Notes under the pieces: generated by a model | Seen by the model: only the letters and a program-made list of their open reading frames with translations | Databases searched by the model: none | What the model was told of the DNA's origin: nothing | NCBI GenBank assembly: GCA_958496175.1 | Contig: OY292279.1 | Location: 8,742,001-8,806,000 of the forward strand | Length of the DNA stretch: 64,000 bases | Direction of reading: 5' to 3' | DNA from: Sisyra terminalis | Taxonomy: Eukaryota; Arthropoda; Insecta; Neuroptera; Sisyridae | Shown here: positions 1 through 11,800 of the stretch, piece by piece | Numbering within the stretch: position 1 is the stretch's first letter | How the letters are laid out: each line of letters begins with the position of its first letter | Made by a program: the position numbers and the translations under genes

Positions 1-1135
1 TAGGTATCAAACTTTGCAGTCACCGTTTTTTTTCTAATGGGAGCTTTAGGGGAAAGCACTGACCGAAATAAATAGACCATAATAATAATGCAATACACGT
101 GGGTATCCATCACAATAATCGCATAGAAATATTAACTGATTAGCCTGCATCATAGTTATTCTCATTTGAAAATTTCAAGTTTATGAGTCATTTTTTGGTA
201 CCCTGGTAAGTAATGTATCTGGTACTGGTACTGGTGCCCAGCCATAAGTAATGTATCACAAACTAATTCATAGAATTGCTGAGTTGAAAAATCCATTGAA
301 TTGATGTATCGAATTGGAATATGTATACAAGCTTCATTAAGTTTCGATAGTGTATCGAAAAAATGATTAGAAAATAAATTTTTATACGAAATATGATAAA
401 AGACTAATTTCTTGATGAATTACGTCTTTTTTAGAGTAAAGGTGAAAAATTTTTAAATAAAAAAATGTTATCATGCGAAACCATTTTCTATCAAATTTAA
501 TGCAAATCAATGCCATAAAAATTTGCCATAGGCTAATTAACACCCTTAATTTTTAACCCTGTTTGATTACAAAAAGGTTACAAAAATGGAATGTAATAGA
601 TTTGCCTGATAGATTTTGTAAGTAAACAAATATTCCTATTAACTATTTATTACCAAATTATGATTTCTTATTATATAGCTTTATTTTTATATATTACTTA
701 TATATTAATGTTTACATTATTATAAGCATTGATATTGGTGTTATAGACTAATATTATTATTGTTGGTATTGTTTGTTAAAAAATTATATTGTATTTATAC
801 AACACTAATCTACTGGGATTAGTGCTTACGATTGTCTATGGATTGAATGCACTTATTGCAACCCTATGCATATTGTGCAATTTATTTGAAAATAAAAAAA
901 CCCGTTTGAAGAATAAACGCCACCCGATGGCGTCCTATGGTTTTTTTTGGTTTTTATGGTACATATGGTCCTTTATGGCTTAGTTTTGTACATCCACCAT
1001 ATTCAATACTACTTTTTATTCCAATAAAAACTAATTATCATTTAATATCATCATTTTATCCCATTACCTTTGATTTCTCTAACATCTTTTCTTAGTCAAA
1101 ATAAGATTTTTTCGCTGACTTTGAACAGTTATACG
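1..1135. other. AT-rich sequence, no gene recognised
   Basis: No convincing coding exon, RNA gene or complete repeat is seen. A 64-codon open frame at 789-983 (+) starts at TTG, is low in complexity and matches nothing I know, so it is not called. By position this is probably intron or 3' part of the timeout locus, whose later exons must lie to the left. Confidence 0.5.
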
Positions 1136-1615
1136 GTGTATACAATATATAGAATATATTGCGGTCCAATTTATGTAGTATAATTTAATATAATAATATA
1201 TAAAAAGCATACCACCAACATAAATTTGAACAGAAGTCGAAACAAAATTATTCGTGACGTATTGCCCAGATACGTATTTCGATTGCGAAGCAATCTTCCT
1301 CAGTGGTCATCAAGTAGTTTGAATCACTCCGTAACTGTTTTGTGATGATTCACCACAATGCACATGCCACAATGCATTTGAATTCACCACAATGCATGTG
1401 AATCATCACAAAGCAGTTACGGAGTGATCCAAATTACTTGATGACCACTGATGAAGATTGCTTGGCAATCGAAATACGTATCTGGGCAATACGTCACGAA
1501 TAATTTTGTTTCGACTTCTGTTCAAATTTATGTTGGTGGTATGATTTTTATATATTATTATATTAAATTATACTACATAAATTGGACTGCAATTTATTTT
1601 ATATAGTGTATACAC
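1136..1615. repeat. Foldback element, family A
   Basis: Two arms of about 230 bp (roughly 1136-1370 and 1385-1615) are near-perfect inverted copies around a short centre of CACAATGCA repeats. Each arm carries the AT-rich outer part, the segment CATAAATTTGAACAGAAGT, and an inner hairpin motif CTGAKGAAG-stem-CGAAA. Single-arm relatives lie at 47937-48160 and 55400-55540, so this is a dispersed family and not a local accident. There is no coding capacity. Confidence 0.9.
1448..1495 (+). other. Hammerhead-like hairpin motif in foldback arm
   Basis: CTGATGA (1448-1454) is followed by A, a perfect 6-bp stem GATTGC/GCAATC with loop TTG (1456-1470), GAAA (1471-1474), then a second hairpin ACGTAT/ATACGT ending in GTC. 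This order resembles a type I hammerhead ribozyme core (CUGANGA, stem II, GAAA, stem III, UH). However, there is one extra A before stem II, the stem III register is off by one or two bases, and no stem I is evident. Activity is therefore doubtful. Confidence 0.35.
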
Positions 1616-2696
1616 AGTATCTTTTACTAGTTATTTGCATATTGAACTTTCAGAAAGTTAAAGAAAAAAATTTAACACCGAAGCTTTATTAAAGCTAAAG
1701 CCAAATGTCAGAAGAATGTTACTAAGAAAATAAGCCATTAAAGTGGCAATAACCGAAAAGAAATGTGTAATATTTTTGCAATAAAAATAAGAAAATGGCT
1801 TTATTCTTTTATAGCGTTTGAGATAAAGTTTCAAGATTGACAACATTATATTTTACAAAAGCATGAACCTAAGATTTGCGTCAAATTGTCTTGTTAATTC
1901 ATTCATTAATGCTAATTTAAGTAGACGGAAGTTACATTAAAATGATAAAATTATTTAAAAAAGTAAGTCTTAAATTATGCAAAAGCGGAAAGTTTAAATT
2001 ACAAAAAAAAAAAGAAAAGAATGATGTGCACCAAATGTACCGGCAAGGAATATAATTACGTTAAAACTTTTAAAATATAATTTAGTAATATAATATGTTT
2101 TCATGTATAAGAAACTAGGTCTCATGTCTTCGCCTACGTGCTGTCCAAGTTTAAGAAAATTTGTCCTATTTAATGGAGAATATGCGCCACAAGTATGCAT
2201 GTGTATATGTGTTTCAAATGGTTAATAATCCTTTGAAAGGTTGAGAAAAGGCGCGAAACTCACCCCCCCCACATCCATTAGGAGCCTCATTTTCGTCTGG
2301 TATGGAGCAATCATTTTACATAATTCCATATCTTTTGTAACCGTCTAAAATTACCCTCATGCAATAACGATCCCAGCCATCTGAGTCCCTCTCGCTTTTC
2401 CCTCATTTCCCTTATTTGGCCCCGTTACAACGAAAATCCAATACTAATAGCGCCACTCGCAAAGCCACATTACGTTTATTAAAGGTAATTGTTCTGTCTT
2501 CTCGGGATACAGAATTACGTATAAGCATGGACCAAGTTGAAGACGAAAAAAAAAATTATTACTTTGGTATAAAATGGGGAAAGAAAGAGAAAAAAAAAAC
2601 AAACGGACCATTAGTCGAGACTATAACATTACATTTGGATCATTTCACTCAAACTTGAAGAGATCATAAGAAAAATTTAACAAAAAAAAAACTTAC
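1616..2696. other. Intronic AT-rich sequence, no gene recognised
   Basis: This lies just downstream (minus strand) of timeout exon 2. Open frames such as 2416-2658 (+) are lysine-rich, start at a non-ATG codon and show no domain. I looked for the next timeout exon here on the minus strand and did not recognise one, so it is probably outside the window. Confidence 0.5.
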
Positions 2697-2877
2697 AATT
2701 TCCAAAGTTTTTCCAAGACGTGCACTCAACGCGGCCCATACGTCGTTATCGGTGAAGGCTTCTTTGTACCTTTGCAGATGGCCAATGAGTTCAAGGTAAT
2801 GATAGCGGGCGGTTTTTTCCGTCGGGATTTCCTCCCGATACAGCAGCAGAGCCGGGTTGGTTAAATTAACCATGAGC
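2697..2877 (-). CDS. timeout: timeout exon 2
   Basis: This exon encodes residues 83-143, from (R)[16 protein letters not shown] to ARLGKTLEI. The acceptor is TTCTATTACAG and the donor is GTAAGT. The sequence LQRYKEAF in it matches the helical repeat region of the Timeless N domain. Confidence 0.93.
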
Positions 2878-5800
2878 CTGTAATAGAACGAAAAAATGCA
2901 TGTATATTTTTACGAGTGTCGCATGTTGACTAAAGTCACAGGAAACGGAGGGAAATCTCGCCCTCAGGGGCAATTCTCCCGTGTGTTTCTTTTGCAACTT
3001 ACGCTTTAATTCAAACACGAATGGGGACCCTTTTCATTTACTTTTATCACCAATTTTCCGGTATCTGTACCGGAAATTTGGCCGTAAAACACAGTACTAG
3101 TTCTGCAAATTTGGAGACAAACTTAATTTTTATTGTTAATATTAAATGTTAAAGTCCAATTATTATACCACTTAAAAATTATATAAATAGATGTGGAACA
3201 ACCGATTTGATCCCTACTTTAATACAAAAAAAGTTTGTACAGATATTGTGCGTATTAAAAATTAATCAAAATATGTTGAAAAAAAATAAGAGCTTTCAAG
3301 AATAGAATGCAAAACTTTCGTTTAAAAAGAAGTCATTAGCAAATGGCGCAAAAGAAAGCAGAAGTCATCATAAATAACGAAAGATCCTAAAACTTTTGAG
3401 AAGACATAAAACGCTATATTCCACAAAAATGATGATGATGGTGCAGTGAAAATTTAGCCGTAGGTTTCCACTAAGGCATTTAACTATTCACCTAGAAGAG
3501 TATGAAACCCTAAACTAATTAGTCAACAAAAATTTAAAGTTTGAATTTTCCAAAATTTTTTTGCCAATCGATGGAAAATCGATCGTATTGGTATGTGAAA
3601 GAAAAAGTATGGTTTTTTTCAAATTTCAAAGAAGGATTCTTACGATGCAAATCGAAAATACACGTTCACCCGAATGTGCTGTGCAAATTTTTCCGTAAAC
3701 AAACCACGTTTAAGGGATGAAATCGATCATCAAAGTTCCAGAAGAAATCATCAAACCATCCAAACTTCAATTGCATGTAACATCGTTAAAAATGGGATAA
3801 TTTTCAAACCGAATACACTTTCGGGTTCGAAGCAATGTATCAAACGATAATATAACAATTTATATAAATTTCGAAACAAAAAAAATCTGCGTCAAAAAAA
3901 ACCGTGGGTTGAGCATCGTTGATTTTTCACAAAAATCAACAAATTTCAAACAAGGTTTCTTACGATGCCAATCGAAAAAATACGTCCACATGTACATGCT
4001 GCGCAAATTTTTCCGAAAACAAACCACGTTTAAGGGATGAAATCGACCATCAAAGGGCCAAAAGTAATCATTTTTCGTCAAAAAAAAAAACGTGGGAACC
4101 ATCGTTGAATTTTCACGAAATCGTCAAATTTCAAAAAATTTTAAAATAGCCAGTCGTAAGTATAAATCCTTCTGTACATGCTGTGGAAATTTTTACGAAA
4201 ACAAACCACGTTTAAGGGATGAAATCGAACATCAAAAGACCAAAATAAATCATTTTTCGTCAACAAAAAAAAATCATTGGGATAACCATTGATTTTTCAC
4301 GTAAGCGTCGAATTTCAAAAAAAAAATTAAGGATGCAAATCGAAAGTATATGTCCGTCTGTACACGCTGTGCAAATTTTTCCGAAAACAACCCACGTTTA
4401 AGCGATGGTATCGACTATAAAAGTGCCAGAAGTAATCATTTTTCGTCAAAAAAAAAACTTTGGGTTAACCATCGATGATTTTTCACGAAATCGTTGAATT
4501 TCAAAAAAAAAATTTAAGGGAGCAAATCAAAAGTAAACGTCCTTTAGTACATGTTGTGAAAATTTTTCCGAAAAAAAAAACACTTTTAAGGGATGAAATC
4601 GACCATTAAAGTGCCAGAAGAAATCATTTTTCGCCAAAAAAAAAAAAAAAAAAACATTGGGATAACCATTGTTGATTTTTCACGAAAATTATCAAATTTC
4701 AAAAAAAAAATTAAGATAGCCAGTCGAAAGTATAAGTCGCTCTGTACATGCTGTACATATTTTTCCAAAAGCAAACCAAGTTTAAGGGATGAAATCGACC
4801 ATCAAAATGCCAGAAGAAATCATCAAACCATCTAAACTTCAATCGCATGTAATATCGTTAAATAAGGGATGATTTTCGAACCAAAGACATTTTCGGATTC
4901 GTAAAAATGTATTATCAAACGATAATTTAACAATCTACTCTTTACATTGAGAAAAATTGATCTCCCCTAATTATCAAAACTTATGTTTGATGAGCGTTAA
5001 TTTGGATGAGTTTGTTTAGTCGAAAAAAATAGAAAATGTTTCCAAAGTCTTCAAAAACATGTAATCTTATAGATCACATGCTTTTATTCAAAAATTTATT
5101 GCGTGAAAAAATTATTTTTGGGCTGCATATCCGGGACGCCTAATCTATCGTTTTGGTGATTTACACTGGCCAGCAAACCGTTCCAGAATTCTTTTTGTGA
5201 GGTGAATTGAAGTCATGAGTCTTTATCAACAAACCTTAAACTCTTGAATCCCTCAAAGATAATATCCGTGAAAAATGCGGGAAATTATCGCCGAAAGCTC
5301 TGACAAAAGTGAAGAAAAATACCATAAATCGGGTTCATAAGTTCATCAATTCTGGCGACCACTTGGCCGACATCATTTTTTCTACTTAATGAGAAAAAAA
5401 TTATCCAAAGCAAATCCAAAAGCAAAATTGAAGTTATTAATTTATTAAAAAAAAAAACTGAGTATTGGGTGGCAACTTTTGGACCACTTTTAAGAAAAGA
5501 TCATCATGAATTTATTTAACCGTTTGACCTCTTTAACAATTATTGTGAAAACTTCAAAGTTACATAGTATCCATACTCATTTGTCGTTGGATAAATAGGT
5601 AAATTTTCGATTTGTTCCATTGTTTGAATATTTCATGTATTTATCGGAGTTCCCACTATTTAATTTTAAATGCCATTTAAAAATAGTAAAAGCAATTTAT
5701 TATGAATTCGAAACAATAACGCCAATGTTTATAATTTTTTAATTAATGTGCACCAAGTGTTAAATGCATGTCGAAACCAAATTAATAGACTCATATAGCG

Positions 5801-8800
5801 AATTATTTATTTGGCAGCCATTAAACATTTTAAAACAGTGAAAAATATTAACAACCTCGGCGAAATATTAAAATAGGTGCATGAAAATGAAATAACGATA
5901 TTGTTATAAAAATCATAAACGAGTAAATTTGCAACATAAAATTTTAATGAGATATTTGAGAATTTAAACACAATAGTTATGTGCAACAATTAATGCATGT
6001 ATACGAAATGAAAGAGTTGAAATCTCGGTGCATATTTATAAAATGACTTTATGGGGACCATTATAAATCTTTGTTCTACAAACAAGTATCTTAAAATGTG
6101 CTCAATTTTTAAATACAAACCGAAGGAATCTTCGGTCGAATGAGAAAATATAGTACAGGCAAGTAATTTGGGTTCCACATAAATTGTCGGAGATGGCAAT
6201 CAATCAAGGGTATACCATTTACGAGCCCCTTTTGTCTCCAAGGTGAACACCAAGAAACAGTTTTAAAATTCCCTAGTAGTTCCAGGTATTCCCGGATATT
6301 TATCATTTTTCCCCATGCCTTAAAAGATATGTTAAGTTTTGTGGAATGTATTTTTTTTGAATGGTTTCAAATCAGAATTATAAAACAACAAAAAATATTT
6401 AAAATTAAATATTTATAATTGAACGATATAAATAATAAAAAAGTGATCTTTTACTTATTCACCAACATTTCAGCGATTGACTAATAAAATAATTAGAATT
6501 AAATGTTTCGACTTTCATAAAGATTAAAATGCATTGTTTATATATAAAAAACACTAAAAAATAGTTTTATTCAATAAAAATCACAGAACTTTAAAACTCA
6601 AATAAAAAGTTATCAGTAAAATCATAAAAATTATATTTTCCTCCATCGAAATTGTATTAATTATTAAATTCCAAATTAAAATATTACACAGAAAGAAGAG
6701 AAAAACAAGTAATGAACTCTACGTAGAAATATATGTTTACACTTGAAGCAAAGCAAAATATTGAAACGTAATTATCAATAACTGCGATTAATTGATAAAA
6801 AAAGCACCCTTAAAGTTTTCGTTAGTTTTTTACATTTAAGAATGACCCATTTTTACCTTCAACAAAAACTTCCAAATTTTCCAAACCAAATTTCCCTAGT
6901 TACCTGATGTTTTTTTTAAATTTTTAACTTCTATACACCGGTTTTATACTCAACTAGTAGTTACCCGTTGCATTCGCAACTAAAGGTTTTATCTCAATAA
7001 TATCAGCAATCGAAATTTTAAATTTAATAATCAAATTATTTTTAATATAAAAAAAGTTTATCTAAAACTATATTAAGAAATAAAATATAAGTGTTTTTTT
7101 TAATTATTTTAATAACATTTCAAATAACGTCATTTCACTAAATAAGAATCAAAGTTTAATATTTATGTAGTACTTATACCAAATAGGCGATTTTAAATTT
7201 TGGTTCGTTTTTCAACCATTAAACTTTTTGAAATCTATTTTATTTTATGAACCAATGGTTGTGATCTGGAGTAACTATATACTGGGCTGAACAGCATAAA
7301 GGTAGCAATTTTTCGCTATATATTTCACTGTCAATTCAAATATAAAATCTTCGATACTAACTTTTTTTCGGTATTAAGAACAATTTGAAAACCAATTATT
7401 GTTATTGAAAATAAATAAAATATTTGAATTTACTTCCATGCTTTCCACCTATTTCCAACAATTTTGTATGTACAACGTCCAAATGTGCAAAATCGAATAG
7501 CTTTTTAGTCATGTTACCTAACATAAAGAAGGTCATTATTTTTTTTTCGTTTTACATTGTATTTTCAAATATAAGTGCACATTTGTGTCGATGAAATTTG
7601 GAATGTGTTTCCCTTATACGATGCAGATATATAATAAGAAAGGGTTTTTGAAAATTTCTCCCCTAAAAGAGTGAAAAACGGTAGCAAAGTTTGTAAGGGA
7701 TAACGTTTAATTAACAATCGATATTTCAAAATTTAAAAAAAAGTTGATTTATTATTAGAAACAAAAACTTAGGGCTTGCTTAAAAATTTAAACTCAGATA
7801 AGTAGATATATCTGAAAAGGTTAAGTTACGTTAATAAGTGAGAATCATGTTTTTTGGCTTTCACATATTGTAAATCTGAAAATACGTATTCACAAATAAA
7901 TACATTAGTGAGTGAGTACCCTACCAACGTTTTGAATGCGTAAGTGCAGATAACAGAGCGTATGCGCATAGCTCATTCTGCACGGACGCACGGCATATAT
8001 ATGTGTATATATATACACATATATATATATATATATAATGGTGACGTCAACATCTTTTGCAGTCAAAAGTACTAATCAAAAAATTAAGAAATTATAAATT
8101 TCTAGACATTTTTTTCAAATTTCCCGTCTCTTTTCCCCTGAACTAATGAAATTGTATAACATTCCCTAACTTTCAATATTTCCGATTACATTACAATAAA
8201 AAAAAGATATCTGCATATCTTGAGGTCAGTAGTGAAATAATAATCCTTACTGGAAAGAAAGGAAGAATATCTACGTGGATAAATCACATTCTCAAGGGAA
8301 CATGGTTCCCAACAGCATACTCCCAAATATTTTCACAAACGACGAAAATATGTGGGTATAAAACGTGTTTAATTATGTCTCAATTTTTGTTATTTTTGAA
8401 AATTTCGTTAAAATATAGCACAGTTTAAGGAAAGAACATAATTGCATAAATGCTTTTTTTCTTCACTTTTTTCGGTTGTGAGGGAGATTCTACTAAGTTT
8501 TCTTTAGTTTTGCTTTCTGTTTTATTATTAAACAACAGTTTTCTACATTTTCCTGCATTGTTGTTATTATATGTCATTTAAAAATACATTTTCTTAACAT
8601 TTTACTATATCAATGGCCCAATAATTTTTTTTCGGTAATAAATTAATTACTACTTAACTACATATATTATCACAAACGAAACGGTTTTTTCACAGTCCAC
8701 TACGAACGAATTTCCTTCAATTGGAAAATTGAAACTTTTTTTGACTAATCGGTATAGAGTTATAAATTAAATTCCTAAACACTGATTTACTTAAATCCTC

Positions 8801-11800
8801 AATGAATCAACAGAGGGCAAGCCAATATAAATATGACCTTAAATACCGGAAACTTTCCTGTTTAAGTCGCATCTTTTAAAAGTTCAGATCGTTTTTTTTT
8901 AACAAGGAATCACAATTCTGCTATGCAAATACAATACTTTTCTAAATACAAGGTTTATAAAATACACAGGTGAAAATTTGAAAATCATCAAATTTCAAAA
9001 AAAAAATTAAGATAGCCAGTTAAAAGTATAAGTCCTTCTGTACATGCTGTGCAAATTTTTCCGAAAACAAACCACTTTTAAGGGATGAAATCGACCATCA
9101 AAATGCCAGAAGTAATCATTTTTCGTCAAAAAAAAACCGTGGGTTAACCACCGTTGATTTTTCACGAAAATCTTCAAATTTCAAAAAAAAAATTAAGATA
9201 GCCAGTCAAAAGTATAAGTCCTTCTGTACATGCTGTGCAAATTTTTCCGAAAAACAAACCACGTTCAAGGGATGAAATCGACCATCAAAGTGCTAGAAGA
9301 AATTCCACTCCAAGTTAACCGACCATCCTAACCCTAATGCCCAAAGTCTTTCCTCTGAAACTCATCCAGACAACATGCCACGTAGGCTGAAACCAAGGTT
9401 TATAAAATACACAGGTGGCCTCATGATGGATACGTGACGTATCCAGAAGAAATTCGTGCATATCTTCAGACTGATCAATTTCAAAATTCTTCGTATGACG
9501 CCATTTTTTTTTTCTAATGGAGCAACCTGTGTTATTTACAAACCTTGGTGTAAATATACATTCGGCAAGTCACAAAGATCTACAGAAGAATTCATAATAA
9601 CTAGACATCGGATTATATGCATTTCCATATTTGCATAAGCAAATTCTATTTTTATAGCGTTATTGCATATTTTGGTACTTGTTCATTGACAAAGCTTATT
9701 TCGGTAGTTCTACGTGTTGAATTATGCCGTCCACACGTCCCCCTTACGTCAAGCTCTGAAAGTATTATACCCAATATTGCTTCACATCACCTGTCTTGCC
9801 CACGAACTACATCGAGTTGCAGAAAAGATCAAAAACGAGTTCAGGATAGTCAATAAATATTTTTCTTCTAAAAAAAAGTGCTTTTAAAAGCACTACGATA
9901 TGTCCAAGCATACAGAGAACAACTATCAAATGTATCACCCCAGAACCAATTTTAACATTGTGGGAAACTTAGTAGAAAGTTGTATTGTTTTATGCTGAAA
10001 ATTTCGAAGAAATAAGGTTCCAAACGGTTAAGGAATTGTTTATTGGTTAAGGAATTTATATGCATGTAATATAACTCTGGCCCTGACATATGATCAAAAT
10101 TGATCGGAAAACTGAGTTAAGCCCATGTTTTTTTTTTTGGGTCAATTTTCCACATAAATTTTTTTTCTTTGAGAGAATATATTAGTCCATGAAGCAGTAC
10201 ATCCTAATGAAATAGACTTATACTAAACTAAATATTGGTCGTTTGGTTAAATAAATTTTTATTCATACAAAAAAATTACAAAGACTGATGAATATAAAGA
10301 TTACAAAGGTATGGTTTATGATTATATGGATTTCCACAAAAAAGGTGCAATGATTTTTAAACGGCGGCAAGTCGTGCTTAGCACATAAAAAAGCTGTGCT
10401 CCACCAAATTATTATATTTGAATAATTCTGAAATGTTTACATTGTGAACAGCGATAAAACGATTCACATGACACGATCTTAAATAATCATTACTTCCAAG
10501 AAAATATTCCTGATAAAACAACTTATATCCAAGTAATGAACGTAAAATTCCCGTTATAAAAATATCTTCGATTGGCAAAATCAGAGAATCTTTGGCCAGT
10601 GAATAGAGCGACCTGACTACACTTACTGGAAGTAAATACGCGGGACCTTCCAAATAATCTGGGTATATATCCTTGTCATAAACTTTCTCTGAAACATAGT
10701 ACCTCGAACTTGGATTTCGATTTACCTTAACATTTGTCGTAACGCTTCCATATAAAAGTTTTTTGTCAGGACTTTTTGGTAGAATAAATTTTAATAGTGC
10801 TTTGGCGTTGAGGAAAACATCTTCGTCAATTTTCAGTAGAAAATCAATATTGTTGCAATTAGTTGTGAACCATTCAAGCATTGCAATAGATTTTAGAGTT
10901 AAATTTCCATAGGAATCGATGAAGGCAGGACGAATTAAATCGTGATGTTTCAGTTGTTCGAGGAAGAGTTGGGTGGCGGTGTCTTTGTCTGTAGTTTGTC
11001 CAATGATGAAGTAGTACGGCAAGCCCATGTGGTAAGCTGTTTTGCCCCAAGAATTGCGAATACTATGGCGTCGATCGAAACTATCGGGAGTACTAATGAT
11101 GCTAATGAGAACATGGGCATTTTTAAAAAAGGAACATGGTCGCGGATGTTGAGAAACTGCTGATAACTTCAGACTATACAAGTAATGATCTGGTAATCCT
11201 AAAAATAAATATTATACATATAGCACCCATTACGACTATTGCTTTACGGAAACAGAAAACAAAAACGTTAAACTTTAGTCCGGAATTCAGGATTACTGAT
11301 TTCTCACAACGATTTGTTCTTTTCTCTGCAAATCCTTATGAATAAACGCTAGTTTATTGCAAGGTTTATAAATTACACAGGTTGCCCCATTAGAAAAAAA
11401 AATATGACGTCATATGAAGAATTTTGAAATTTGAATCAGTCTGAAGATATGTACAAATTTCTTCTGGAAACGTCACATAGCGCATGAGGCACAAGATTTA
11501 TAAGATACACAGGTGGCCTCATGGTGGCTACGTGATGGATACGTGACGTATCCAGAAGAAATTCGTACATATCTTCAGACTGATCAATTTCAAAATTCTT
11601 CGTATGACGTCATTTTTTTCTAATGAAGCAACCTGTGTAATTTACAAACCTGGAGTTTATTGTAACTATACGAACCAAACTTAAATTATTAATAGAATCA
11701 AAATTAGTTGGTGATTTTCATAATCAAAGAAAATCAAAGAAAAAAACTTACTTTTGGCACTATTATTGAAATAAATTGAATATCTTCCATAGATTGATTC

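Noticed and set aside
3919..4292. Overlapping frames with a repeated [21 protein letters not shown] peptide
   Set aside because: They arise from the ~185 bp satellite read in frame; each unit restarts the same peptide and all are broken by indels, so not a gene.
3610..4850. CRISPR-like array
   Set aside because: Repeat units are about 185 bp with no unique spacers, and the sequence is eukaryotic.
10942..11345. Plus-strand frames over the galactosyltransferase
   Set aside because: Antisense shadows of exon 2 and its intron.
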